Shown: positions 47,701-55,612 of the stretch, piece by piece
Layout: every line of letters starts with the position of its first letter
Position numbering within the stretch: position 1 is the stretch's first letter
Origin: Subtercola sp. PAMC28395
Lineage (GTDB): Bacteria > Actinomycetota > Actinomycetes > Actinomycetales > Microbacteriaceae
Assembly (NCBI RefSeq): GCF_018889995.1
Contig: NZ_CP076547.1
Coordinates: forward strand, 1,364,001-1,428,000
Direction of reading: 5' to 3'
DNA length: 64,000 nt
Program-made: the position numbers and the translations under genes
Notes under the pieces: model-generated
Databases searched by the model: none
The model's input: the letters and a program-made list of their open reading frames with translations, nothing else
Told to the model about the DNA's origin: nothing

Positions 47701-48732
47701 GCCGGTGAAGAGCTCCCTGGTGGCGCGGTGCACGGCGGCGAACTGGGAGAACCAGCGGTGATGGGCGGGCTCCAGGCCCAGCCGGTTGATCTGGTGCGAG
47801 AAGGAGGTCCAGGTGACATTCGCTTTGATGTAGCTGCCCGTCGGCGTCTGCACTACCGGGCGCACCCCAAGCCGTCGCCGGGGGAGGGCGTGCGTGTCAT
47901 CGGCCTGACCAGGCGCTTTGGCCGGCCGGGAGACGGGCCCGCGCCACTGCTCGGTCGTGCGGGGAACGATTTCTCGAATCTCGAACTGCAACCCCATGCG
48001 GGTCGGCTGTGCAGGGCGGCCCCTGGTCGACCGGGCAGTGCGCGCCTTCGAGGCGTGCTCGGGAGCATCAGATCCAGTGGATACTCCGGTGAGTCGCCCC
48101 ACCACGCTTCGCCAGTCGGTGGGGTCTGCTTCGCGGGCCGGCGCCGCCGGCAGGCTCGCAGCACTGGGATACCACTGCTCCATTGCTGACCCCGAAGACG
48201 AGCCGGAACCTGACCCGGAACCCGAGCCGTAGGGTGACCCGAGCACTGCTCCGGACTCATCGAACGAACCCTCGCCATCGAACGGCTCGACGCCGGGCAT
48301 CCTGTGGCCCCCCGGCGGTCGCCCTGCGACCCGGTCGGTGGGCAGAGTCACTTCATCATCTGCGCTGAGGCCTGTCCGCGCATCCGGAGCACCGAAGTCC
48401 CCGGCGGCTGCACGCTCGCGCAGATGTTCCGCATTGCTTGCCAGCAGCATGGCCGCAACGTGCTTGCAGTCGTACTGCACCGGGCAGGTGCACGTTCCGT
48501 CCCGGGCGGTGAAGCGCCCGGTGGCCGGCGCAGCGGCCAGGGACACCCTGCATCGGTACGGCACCACGTGGGTGCCCCGCACTCGGGCCGAGAGTTCCCC
48601 GTTGGCAGGGTCCCAGGTGAGATCGGTCAGCGCCGGAGCCCGCGAGTACGCCCTGGCCCGGTCGAACGACATCCGCCCGACGAGCCGAACAATGTCTGCG
48701 ACATCGACGAACGGATGCTCGGCCTCAGACAT
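44749..48732 (-). CDS. SWIM zinc finger / SNF2-family DEAD-like helicase, very long
   Basis: 1327 residues. N-terminal SWIM finger at ~80-95 (CTCPVQYDCKH). Low-complexity Gly/Ser linkers (around 180, 420-480) follow, then a bacterial SNF2-associated region. The SNF2 core has Walker A LADDMGLGKTLQTL (~870), DEAQ box LDEAQFIKN (~993), ITGTPLENNLMELWSLF, and in the second lobe IFSQFTSFLGKA, SLKAGGFGLNLTEADYV and DRTHRIGQSKSVNVYR (~1270). Most bacterial SWIM-SNF2 proteins are ~1000-1100 residues; the extra length is mostly linker. Likely a DNA translocase in transcription or repair. Confidence 0.9.
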   Translation of the reverse strand: MSEAEHPFVDVADIVRLVGRMSFDRARAYSRAPALTDLTWDPANGELSARVRGTHVVPYRCRVSLAAAPATGRFTARDGTCTCPVQYDCKHVAAMLLASNAEHLRERAAAGDFGAPDARTGLSADDEVTLPTDRVAGRPPGGHRMPGVEPFDGEGSFDESGAVLGSPYGSGSGSGSGSSSGSAMEQWYPSAASLPAAPAREADPTDWRSVVGRLTGVSTGSDAPEHASKARTARSTRGRPAQPTRMGLQFEIREIVPRTTEQWRGPVSRPAKAPGQADDTHALPRRRLGVRPVVQTPTGSYIKANVTWTSFSHQINRLGLEPAHHRWFSQFAAVHRATRELFTGHDTDWVYLDDFESPLLWQLLFEAERLGIRMLGTRKNASITVSPLASVRLEAVTLPSGDLQLTPVVVFGAAQPAGTGGAATRAAADATSSEGAGAAARADQRAATATTSGSVGAARKNAASVVGSPAEGDSSNRAAGVGSHGSTGAGSIGDHGLYVFELAPLPTVRLAPLAGALSGADAGPSGGLGGGLSAEVRAMLRRASDIVVPAAEVAEFLEDFYPTLRRAVDVTSSDATIVLPEIEPPLLVLTARFRPKNVLALDWAWQYGGDRKPTRLPLHAGDDEGDEAAAGHGSESRDTRAEQAILARVAGAFTAEADPEEFFDPAVPLNSSLVLQGYEAAVFTEKTLPSIEAVDGVRVDVVGKRPDYRELTGEPEMTITTVESDKRDWFDLGIIVNMGGYQIPFGPLFKALSRGEKKLLMVDKTYLSLEHPAFDRLRELLTEANSLDEWETGTRISRYQASLWADLEELADETVQAVAWRAAVSGLNEVTSIRPVPVPLSVQATLRPYQQEGFQWLAFLHEHGLGGVLADDMGLGKTLQTLTLIAHARTPTLPALGSGTPGVSLSQPPPAPDARPPFLVVAPTSVVSNWVAEATRFTPGLEVRGVTTTQSKGRLPLAELAAGADVVVTSYALFRLDFEVYQALEWSGLILDEAQFIKNHTSKIHRCATDFDAPFKLAITGTPLENNLMELWSLFAVVAPGLFPSAQKFTEGYVRPIERAQGDELLPKLRRRIRPLLMRRTKELVAPELPAKQEQVLQIALAPAHRALYDTFFQRERQKLLGLVEDLDRNRFIVFRSLTLLRMLSLDASLIDEKYSHIPSSKLDALFEQLDDVIVEGHRALIFSQFTSFLGKAATRMAAAGIAYEYLDGSTTKRADVIARFKTGTAPVFLISLKAGGFGLNLTEADYVFLLDPWWNPATESQAIDRTHRIGQSKSVNVYRLVAGGTIEEKVMALKEQKAKLFDTVMDDDAVFSSALTADDIRDLLDV

Positions 48733-48950
48733 ACGTCAATGATCGCAGGCTCCGCGGCCGATGGGGCCCGTCTGGAGGACCCGCCTGCTCCGCGAACTGC
48801 CCGCCACCCCGAGCATCCCGCGAGATGACGGGACACGCCCGGGGCGACCTTGACGAAGGGTGTGTCGCGTCAGTTCGGTGCGGCAATTCCTGGCACAAGG
48901 CCGCACCACGCCTGAAGCGGGTACGGCAGCCGGGCTCGGACTTCGGGGGT

Positions 48951-50750
48951 TCAGGCCGCGTGATCGGCGATCTCGAGGAGGCGGTGACCCGACGACACCG
49001 TTGTGCCCACGGTGGCGTCGATCGAGCCGATCACCCCGTCTTTGTGTGCCTGGATGGGCTGCTCCATCTTCATGGCCTCGAGCACGACGATGAGGTCGCC
49101 CTTGACGACCTTGTCGCCCTCTGAAACAGCGACCTTCACGATCGTCGCCTGCATGGGGGCCTTGACCGCGTTGCCGGTGGCAGAGTGACGACCCGCTGCG
49201 CCGCCCGCACGTCGCCGGGGGGCCGGGCCGAGAGTGGGCCCGAAACCGGCACCCGCGCTGCCGCCGGACGCCGCGTTCAGCAGCCTGTCGGGGAGCACCA
49301 CCTCGATGCGCTTGCCATCGACCTCGACGACGACAGTACTGCGGGTCTGGGCGGGAGTGTCGCGTTCGAGGGAGCCGCTCCACGGTTCGATCGTGTTGTC
49401 GAAGTCGGTCTCGATCCAGCGGGTGTAGATGCTGAAGGGTTGGCCAGCATCCGGAGCGAATGCCGGGTCGATCACGATCGCCCGGTGGAAGGGCAGCACG
49501 GTCGGGAGACCGGCGACCTCGAACTCGTCGAGAGCGCGGCGCGAGCGCTCAAGGGCCTCTTCGCGCGTGGCACCGGTGACGATGAGCTTGGCGAGCAGCG
49601 AGTCGAATGACCCGGAGATGACGTCGCCGGCCTGAACGCCGGAATCGACGCGAACGCCGGGGCCACCGGGCGCCTTGAAGACGTGGACGGGCCCGGGGCT
49701 CGGCAGGAAGCCTCGGCCGGCATCTTCACCGTTGATGCGGAATTCGAAGGAGTGCCCGCGGGGCGCAGGGTCGTCGTACCCGAGGATGCCGCCCTCTGCG
49801 AGACGGAACTGTTCGCGAACCAGGTCGATGCCGGTGACTTCTTCAGACACCGGATGCTCGACCTGAAGACGCGTGTTCACCTCGAGGAACGACACCGTTC
49901 CATCGACGGCTACGAGAAACTCGCAGGTGCCGGCGCCGACGTAGCCGACCTCTTTCAGGATCGCCTTCGAGGCGCGGTAGAGCTCGGCATTCTGCGCGTC
50001 GCTGAGGAACGGCGCCGGGGCCTCTTCGACGAGCTTCTGGTGCCGACGCTGCAGCGAGCAGTCGCGTGTCGACACGACGACGACGTTGCCGTGGGCGTCG
50101 GCCAGGCACTGGGTCTCGACGTGCCGGGGGCGGTCGAGGTACTTCTCGACGAAACACTCGCCGCGGCCGAAGGCGGCGATCGCCTCGCGTGTTGCGGACT
50201 CGAACAGCTCGGGGATCTCCTCGACGGTGCGGGCGACCTTCAACCCACGACCTCCGCCGCCGAATGCCGCCTTGATGGCGACCGGCAGGCCGTGCAGGGC
50301 GACGAAATCGAGCACTTCGCCGGCACCGGAGACGGGGTCGATGGTGCCGGGCGCCAGCGGTGCGCCGACACGCTCAGCGATGTGGCGCGCTGAGACCTTG
50401 TCGCCGAGCAGTTCGATGGCGTCGGGAGAGGGGCCGATCCAGATCAGGCCCGCGTCGAGGACGGCCTGGGCGAAGCTCGCGTTCTCGGCGAGAAAGCCGT
50501 AGCCCGGGTGCACGGCGTCTGCGCCGCTCCTCTTGGCGATCGACAGGATCTTCTCGATGACGAGGTACGTCTCGGCACTCGTTGAGCCGTCGAGTGCGTA
50601 GGCCTCATCGGCAAGCTGTACGTGCAGCGCGTCGCGATCCTGGTCGGCATAGACAGCGACAGAGGCGATCGACGAGTCGCGCGCTGCCCTGATCACCCGC
50701 ACTGCGATCTCGCCGCGGTTCGCAATCACAACTTTAGAAATTCGGGGCAT
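48951..50750 (-). CDS. accA3: Acyl-CoA carboxylase alpha subunit (biotin carboxylase + biotin carrier)
   Basis: Carboxylates its own biotin for transfer to acetyl- or propionyl-CoA by the beta subunit. 599 residues: N-terminal [22 protein letters not shown]-grasp with [13 protein letters not shown] and [17 protein letters not shown], a Gly/Arg-rich linker (~500-530), and the biotinyl domain with [11 protein letters not shown], biotinylated Lys about residue 561. Works with accD/accE at 57-59 kb and birA at 59 kb, though separated here by 6 kb. The 218 bp after the stop, up to the helicase start, show nothing recognisable. Confidence 0.93.
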   Translation of the reverse strand: MPRISKVVIANRGEIAVRVIRAARDSSIASVAVYADQDRDALHVQLADEAYALDGSTSAETYLVIEKILSIAKRSGADAVHPGYGFLAENASFAQAVLDAGLIWIGPSPDAIELLGDKVSARHIAERVGAPLAPGTIDPVSGAGEVLDFVALHGLPVAIKAAFGGGGRGLKVARTVEEIPELFESATREAIAAFGRGECFVEKYLDRPRHVETQCLADAHGNVVVVSTRDCSLQRRHQKLVEEAPAPFLSDAQNAELYRASKAILKEVGYVGAGTCEFLVAVDGTVSFLEVNTRLQVEHPVSEEVTGIDLVREQFRLAEGGILGYDDPAPRGHSFEFRINGEDAGRGFLPSPGPVHVFKAPGGPGVRVDSGVQAGDVISGSFDSLLAKLIVTGATREEALERSRRALDEFEVAGLPTVLPFHRAIVIDPAFAPDAGQPFSIYTRWIETDFDNTIEPWSGSLERDTPAQTRSTVVVEVDGKRIEVVLPDRLLNAASGGSAGAGFGPTLGPAPRRRAGGAAGRHSATGNAVKAPMQATIVKVAVSEGDKVVKGDLIVVLEAMKMEQPIQAHKDGVIGSIDATVGTTVSSGHRLLEIADHAA

Positions 50751-51193
50751 AGTCCCTTAGCCTATTCGCGAACCCGCCCGCCGCTTTGGCATGTGCCCAC
50801 AAAGTTGGATGCCCGGCGGGTGCGGGACCCTACAAAGCGTCGGCCCATCCAGCCTTCTGCCTCGAGCGTCAAGCTCGGGCCGCGCACGAGATCGAGTGGC
50901 CGCAACACGTCCGTTTGCGGGCTGTTGGCATCCGCGCGGCACGGGGTGCGCGAAAGCGTCCCCAAGAACGCGACTTCAGGGACGGTTGCGCGCAGCCAGC
51001 GCAGGCGACCCGGGCGAAACCGAGTCCAGGGGGTACGGGGTGCGCCAAAACGTCCCTGAGAACGCGACTTCAGGGACGGTTGCGCGCACCCAGCGCAGGC
51101 GACCCGGGCGAAACCGAGCCCAGGGGGTACGGAGTGCGCCAAAACGTCCCTGAGAACGCTAGTTCAGGGCCGGTTGCGCGCACCCAGCGAGCG
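50751..51193. other. Gene-free stretch of repeats between accA3 and maf
   Basis: Upstream of accA3 and downstream of maf. 50751-50940 probably holds the accA3 promoter, though no hexamers were convincing. From 50941 the DNA is a 94 bp tandem repeat of family B. Apparent ORFs on both strands run through repeats whose period is not a multiple of three, and are rejected. Confidence 0.7.
50941..51182. repeat. 94 bp tandem repeat containing three family B palindromes
   Basis: Units start at 50941, 51035 and 51129, period 94 bp; the third is partial. Each holds a palindrome of the form GTGCGCCAAAACGTCCCTGA facing TCAGGGACGGTTGCGCGCAC (50946-50994, 51040-51088, 51134-51182) followed by a GCAGGCGACCCGGGCGAAAC spacer. 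Copies 2 and 3 are nearly identical; copy 1 is more diverged. Confidence 0.88.
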
Positions 51194-51850
51194 TCAGGCG
51201 GTCGCCCAGAAGTCGGTCCAGCTCACGCCGAGCTCGGCGAGGAGGTCGCGGAGCGTGGGCAGTGACATGCCGATCACCGTGGAGGGTGCCCCCGAGATGT
51301 GGGTGATGAAGGGTGCCGCGAGTCCGTCGATCGTGAAGGCGCCGGCCACAGTGAGCGGCTCGCCTGTTGCAACGTAGGCGTCGATCTCGGCCTCGGTGAT
51401 GTCGGAGGCGAATTCGACGGTGGCCGAGGTGACGGCGCCGGCGGCGGGGAACGCCGCAGCAGGGGTGGCCTGCGGCAGGCGGTGGTCGATCATCCAGTGA
51501 CCGCTGTGCAGCACGCCGCTTCGGCCGCGGTGCCGCAGCCAGCGCTCGCGGGCGACGTGGGGGAGGTGCGGCTTGCCGTAGATCACGCCGTCGAACTCGA
51601 AGGCCGAATCGCCGCCGAGAATGAATCCGTCGATCGGTTCGCCCTCTGGCAGGGCGTCCTGCACGGCTTCGGCCTTCAGACGGGCGAGCAGAATGACGAG
51701 TGCGCCGGCCGAAAGCGGCCCGGATTCGGCTTCGACGGCAGCGACCGCAGCGTCTTCGTCGACGTTCGACGGTACGACGACCGGTTCGATGCCGGCCTGG
51801 CGCAGCAAGGTCAGGCGGGCGGGTGAGGTCGAAGCAAGATAGAGCCGCAT
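51194..51850 (-). CDS. maf: Maf-family nucleoside triphosphate pyrophosphatase
   Basis: Hydrolyses non-canonical or modified NTPs; acts in nucleotide house-cleaning. 218 residues from the ATG at 51850: N-terminal LYLASTSPARLTLLRQAGI (here Ser-Pro-Ala-Arg for the usual SPRR), GGDSAFEFDG for the catalytic Asp, and the C-terminal YVATGEPLTVAGAFTIDGLA. Followed by accA3 in the same direction. A run of G on its own strand lies immediately upstream of the start (51866-51912), which could fold in the leader. Confidence 0.92.
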   Translation of the reverse strand: MRLYLASTSPARLTLLRQAGIEPVVVPSNVDEDAAVAAVEAESGPLSAGALVILLARLKAEAVQDALPEGEPIDGFILGGDSAFEFDGVIYGKPHLPHVARERWLRHRGRSGVLHSGHWMIDHRLPQATPAAAFPAAGAVTSATVEFASDITEAEIDAYVATGEPLTVAGAFTIDGLAAPFITHISGAPSTVIGMSLPTLRDLLAELGVSWTDFWATA

Positions 51851-51865
51851 GACGAGCAATCCTAC

Positions 51866-51912
51866 GTGCCCCCCACCCCCCACCCCCCACCCCCCCCACC
51901 CCCCCACCCCCG
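51866..51912. repeat. Poly-C/poly-G run upstream of maf
   Basis: Plus strand is repeated CCCCCC(A) tracts; the maf strand is G-tracts separated by T, a classic G-quadruplex-forming pattern, 16 bp upstream of the maf ATG. Slippage-prone. Confidence 0.75.
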
Positions 51913-51923
51913 GGCCGAGCTTC

Positions 51924-51978
51924 GGTGTGCCAGGTTCTGCTCCATCGACGGCCCCTGAGCAGCAGAAGTCGGTACACC
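51924..51978. repeat. Dispersed palindromic element, family C, copy 2
   Basis: GGTGTGCCAGGTTCTGCT (51924-51941) faces AGCAGAAGTCGGTACACC (51961-51978). As at 7688, it is preceded by a C-run ending CCGGGCCGA. It lies in the divergent gap between maf and the RNA methyltransferase gene. Confidence 0.75.
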
Positions 51979-52018
51979 TGTCTCTGGAGGGGCGCGGCCG
52001 GTGTGCGAAGCTGGAGCC

Positions 52019-53572
52019 ATGAGCGAACTGGTGGGCACGAACGTCGAACTCGAGGTCACCAACGTGGCGCACGGCGGGGTCGCGGTTGCGCGGCTCGACG
52101 GCCGCGTGGTGTTCGTCGCCGACTCGCTGCCCGGCGAGACCGTGCTTGCGCGCATCTCCGCCGCCGACCACAAGTCGTTCTGGCGCGCCGAGGCCGTCGA
52201 CGTGATCGTGCCGTCTCCGCACCGACGCCCCCACGTCTGGGAGTCGGCGTCGATCGAGCGCGACCCCGACCGACGCGCAGGGGGCGCCGAATTCGGCCAC
52301 ATCGAGCTTGCCTGGCAGCGCGAGCTCAAACGGCAGGTTCTGGTTGATTCCCTGCAGCGGTTCGCCAAGCTCGACACTCCATTGGCGGCCGAAGTGATCG
52401 TCGAAGCGGTGGATGGTGATGACGCGGCGAACGGCCTCGGTTGGCGCACACGAGTGAGCCTGCACGTGGATGATCAGGGCATCGTCGGCCCGTACGCCGC
52501 CCGCTCCCACAGAGTCGTTGCCGTGCCCGACCTGCCGCTGGCCACCCAGCCCGTGGAATACGCCGCTCCGCTGGACGAGCGGGTCTTCGGGGCCGATCGT
52601 ATCGACGTCATCTCCGACGGCAAGCGCGGGGCGCGGGTGGTGCTCCACCGGCCAGAGGCGGGCGATCGGGCCGACGCGTCTACGGCCGGCCGTGCACGTG
52701 GCAGTGGCAGCGACGGGGGACGTGGTGCAGGCAGGGGCGGCGCCAGAGGTGGCGCCAGGGCCGGGGCCGCGGGCGGCCGCGGGTCAGGCAGCTCGGCGAA
52801 ATCCGGCGGAGACGCGCGCTCCAGTGCCGACTACGCCTCCGACTATGCCTCCGACTACTCGTCGGGCAAGAACTCGCCCCGCACCACCACCGGCAGCCGC
52901 GGGCAGAGCAGCTCGGCCCAGGCGCGCGCCTCGATTCCTTCGTACACCCCGGCACCCCCGAAACCCGGCAAACAGATCGTCGAACGCGTGGGCGAGCGCG
53001 AGTTCCGTCTTGAGGAGCTCGGCTTCTGGCAGGTGCACCACGGTGCCGCCGGCACGCTCTCGGCCGCGCTGCAGCATCAACTCCTGCCCGAACTCTTCGA
53101 CCCCGCCGCGGCCAACCTCGACCTCTACGGTGGTGTCGGCCTGCTGGCCGGCGCGCTGGCCGACCGGTTCGGCACCGAGATCCGCATCGAATCCGTCGAG
53201 AGCGACTGGCGCGCCACCGCAAACGCGGAGTTCAACCTTCGCGACATCGACGGCGCCACAGCGGTCACCGCCCGCGTCGACAGATACCTCGCCGACCGGG
53301 TGAAGGGTGTCACTGCAGCGGAGCGGGCGGCGCTCGCCCGGGCATCCGTGGTTCTCGACCCCCCGCGCGCCGGGGCCGGTAAGCAGGTCGTCGGTCAGCT
53401 GCTCGACCTCGCGCCGGCGCAGATCGCCTACGTGGCCTGCGACCCCGTCGCCTTCGCCCGCGACCTGGCGCTGTTCCGCGAGGGCGGCTACGAGTTGCAC
53501 AACCTGCGCGCGTTCGACCTCTTCCCGCACACGCACCACGTCGAGGCGATCGGGGTGCTGACGCGCGGGTGA
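52019..53572 (+). CDS. Class I SAM-dependent RNA methyltransferase with TRAM domain (TrmA/RlmD-like)
   Basis: Makes 5-methyluridine in RNA by family. 517 residues. TRAM domain at 1-60 (VELEVTNVAHGGVAVARLDG, FVADSLPGE). The methyltransferase core has NLDLYGGVGLLAGAL, VLDPPRAGAG and the catalytic Cys in YVACDPVAFARDLALF. About 100 residues (214-316) of Gly/Arg/Ala/Ser low-complexity sequence, including DYASDYASDYSS, are inserted before the SAM-binding part. The Fe-S cluster cysteines of RlmD are not obvious. ATG 52019 follows GGAG. Target nucleotide unknown. Confidence 0.85.
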   Translation: MSELVGTNVELEVTNVAHGGVAVARLDGRVVFVADSLPGETVLARISAADHKSFWRAEAVDVIVPSPHRRPHVWESASIERDPDRRAGGAEFGHIELAWQRELKRQVLVDSLQRFAKLDTPLAAEVIVEAVDGDDAANGLGWRTRVSLHVDDQGIVGPYAARSHRVVAVPDLPLATQPVEYAAPLDERVFGADRIDVISDGKRGARVVLHRPEAGDRADASTAGRARGSGSDGGRGAGRGGARGGARAGAAGGRGSGSSAKSGGDARSSADYASDYASDYSSGKNSPRTTTGSRGQSSSAQARASIPSYTPAPPKPGKQIVERVGEREFRLEELGFWQVHHGAAGTLSAALQHQLLPELFDPAAANLDLYGGVGLLAGALADRFGTEIRIESVESDWRATANAEFNLRDIDGATAVTARVDRYLADRVKGVTAAERAALARASVVLDPPRAGAGKQVVGQLLDLAPAQIAYVACDPVAFARDLALFREGGYELHNLRAFDLFPHTHHVEAIGVLTRG

Positions 53573-53652
53573 CACTCGAAGCGTCGTGGCACGTGAACTG
53601 GCTCTACGATGAAATGACGCCCGTACTGCGTGCTGAACGAAGGGGAGTGTCC

Positions 53653-54324
53653 GTGACGAACGCGCCGGAGCCGGTTCGTGTGGCCATCGTCGACGATCAC
53701 GAATCGGTGCTGCTGGGCATCCGTGCCGCCTGCCGCGAGGCAGGGTACGAGGTGGTCGCTGTCGCTGCGACAGTGGATGCCCTGCTGCCCCTCATCGAAG
53801 GCGAGCCTGTCGGCGTGGTGGTCATGGATCTGAGCCTCGGGGATGGCTCGAGCGTGACCGACAATGTTCTGCGGGCCAGGGCGACCGGCGCATCGGTGCT
53901 GATCCACAGCATCGCCGATCGCACCTCGAGCATTCGCGAAGCTCTCGCCGCCGGGGCCGCCGGCGTGATTCCCAAAGCCAGTTCGACCCGCATCGTCATG
54001 GCTGCAATTGCCACGGTGGCGGCGGGCGAGGTTCTGAACAATCTCGAGTGGGCGAGCGCGATCGATGCCGACCAGGAGTTCGCCAAGGCGCAGCTGGGCC
54101 GACGCGAGCAGGATGTTCTGCACCTGTACGCCTCCGGGCTCCCGTTGAAGGCAGTGGCCGCCCAGCTCGGGATCGCCCCGTCGACCGCCAGAGAGTATCT
54201 CGACCGTGTGCGGGCGAAATACGTGGAAGTCGGGCGCCCGGCACCCACCAAGGTCGATCTGCTGCGGCGTGCGGTCGAAGACGGAATCCTGGCGATCGAC
54301 GATGTCAGCACCTCACCGCGCTGA
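53653..54324 (+). CDS. NarL/LuxR-type response regulator
   Basis: 223 residues. Receiver domain (10-130): acidic pair in VAIVDDHES, phospho-acceptor Asp59 in VVVMDLSLGDG, Ser in VLIHSIADR and Lys in GVIPKASS. C-terminal LuxR helix-turn-helix (about 155-215): LGRREQDVLHLYASGLPLKAVAAQLGIA, PSTAREYLDRVRAKY. The GTG at 53653 has AAGGGGAG upstream; GTG 53647 is an alternative. Stop overlaps the histidine kinase start by 23 bp. Possible target: the CCCCC-AGTAC-GGGGG palindrome at 56788 after the operon. Confidence 0.93.
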   Translation: MTNAPEPVRVAIVDDHESVLLGIRAACREAGYEVVAVAATVDALLPLIEGEPVGVVVMDLSLGDGSSVTDNVLRARATGASVLIHSIADRTSSIREALAAGAAGVIPKASSTRIVMAAIATVAAGEVLNNLEWASAIDADQEFAKAQLGRREQDVLHLYASGLPLKAVAAQLGIAPSTAREYLDRVRAKYVEVGRPAPTKVDLLRRAVEDGILAIDDVSTSPR

Positions 54325-55612
54325 CGACGTCCCAGAGCCGTCGGAGTCGGGACTGCCGGGTTCAGGGTCGTTGGGCGCCCCGGAGCATGGTGCGGGTGGC
54401 GAAACACCCGTGAACCGCCTCCGCGGCGCCATCAGCAGGTCGAGCGTCGACCTCATCATGGTGCGCGCGGCCGCGCTGTTCGCGCTGCTTTTCGCTGCCC
54501 AGTCGATTGTCGCAGCGGTGCAGTCGGCGAGCTTTCTCTACCCTGTCTGGGCTGTGAGTGTTCCGTCCGTCCTCTTTGCGCTGCTATTGCTCGTGGTCGT
54601 CGCCTCTGTGATCAATCGCGGGGTCACACTGCTCATGACCGCGTTCGCTCTCGTCTACCTCGTCGCCCTCGCCCTGGTGCCGCTGAGCGTCGAGAACCTC
54701 GGAGCCGCGCACTTCTCGCAGCCGTGGCTCTGGTACCTCGTCACGCTCGGCATGGCCTTCACTGCGCTGGTCTGGCCCACCAGGTGGGCCATCACCTTCG
54801 CGGCATTCGTGACGGCCGAGTACATGGTCATCCGAACACTGCCCGCCGGCGGCGGTGCCGCCCCCCAGCTGGCGATTCTCGACGGCCTCTACGTTCTGCT
54901 CATCGGTGCGTTCATGATCATGCTCATCACCACGTTGCGGGTCGCGGCCGACCGGGTGGATGCCGCCCAGCTCACCGCGACCCAGCAGGTCGCGCGGGCC
55001 GCCCGCCACCACGCGGTCGAATTCGAAAGAGCGAAAGTCGACGCTCTCGTGCACGACACCGTGCTCGCGACCCTCATCGCCGCGGCGAAGGCCGTCACGC
55101 CCGCCGAGCGTGAGCGGGCCGCTCGAATGGCACAGTCTTCGCTGCAGACGTTGCAGCACGCCCCGATCGCCTTTGATCCCGATTCCGAGGTGAGCCTACG
55201 GGCGTTCTCTGACCGGCTGGCCGCAGCCATCATCCTGTTGAGCCCGCGCATCACCTTCACTGTCGGTCAGCTCGACGATCGGGGGGTGCCCGGCCGCGTG
55301 GCAGACGCCCTCTTCTCCGCTGCGATCCAGGCTCTCATCAACAGCCTGCAGCACGCAGGGCCGGGCACAGCTGAGCCTGACCGGGTTGCGAGGTCGGTCA
55401 CGCTGCAGGTTGCCCCCCGAAACGAGATCACCATCCGGGTGAGCGATTCCGGAATCGGGTTCGACACCGCGGCCGTGCCGTCCGAGCGCCTGGGCCTCAG
55501 AGTGTCGATACGAGAGCGCGTCGAGGCCGTCGGGGGCAGCGTGAGCATCGAATCGGCGCCGGGTCGCGGGGCATCCGTCATCATCGAGTGGAAGGACTAC
55601 CAGCGCTCATGA
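54302..55612 (+). CDS. Sensor histidine kinase, HisKA_3 type
   Basis: 436 residues. Acidic, Pro-rich N-terminus (1-40), then about six membrane helices (55-215) without a large external loop, suggesting it senses the membrane or something inside it. Dimerisation/phospho-acceptor helix with His251 in VDALVHDTVLATL. ATPase domain: N-box ALINSLQHAG (Asn347), G1 box VSDSGIGFD (Asp382), G2 SERLGLRVSIRERV. Start ATG 54302 inside the regulator gene; GTG 54410 would lose only the disordered N-terminus. Stop overlaps the next ATG (ATGA). Confidence 0.92.
   Translation: MSAPHRADDVPEPSESGLPGSGSLGAPEHGAGGETPVNRLRGAISRSSVDLIMVRAAALFALLFAAQSIVAAVQSASFLYPVWAVSVPSVLFALLLLVVVASVINRGVTLLMTAFALVYLVALALVPLSVENLGAAHFSQPWLWYLVTLGMAFTALVWPTRWAITFAAFVTAEYMVIRTLPAGGGAAPQLAILDGLYVLLIGAFMIMLITTLRVAADRVDAAQLTATQQVARAARHHAVEFERAKVDALVHDTVLATLIAAAKAVTPAERERAARMAQSSLQTLQHAPIAFDPDSEVSLRAFSDRLAAAIILLSPRITFTVGQLDDRGVPGRVADALFSAAIQALINSLQHAGPGTAEPDRVARSVTLQVAPRNEITIRVSDSGIGFDTAAVPSERLGLRVSIRERVEAVGGSVSIESAPGRGASVIIEWKDYQRS

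Noticed and set aside
50786..51265. 159-residue repeat protein on the plus strand
   Set aside because: The 94 bp period shifts frame each unit, so the repeats are not maintained as protein; family B palindromes explain the pattern better.
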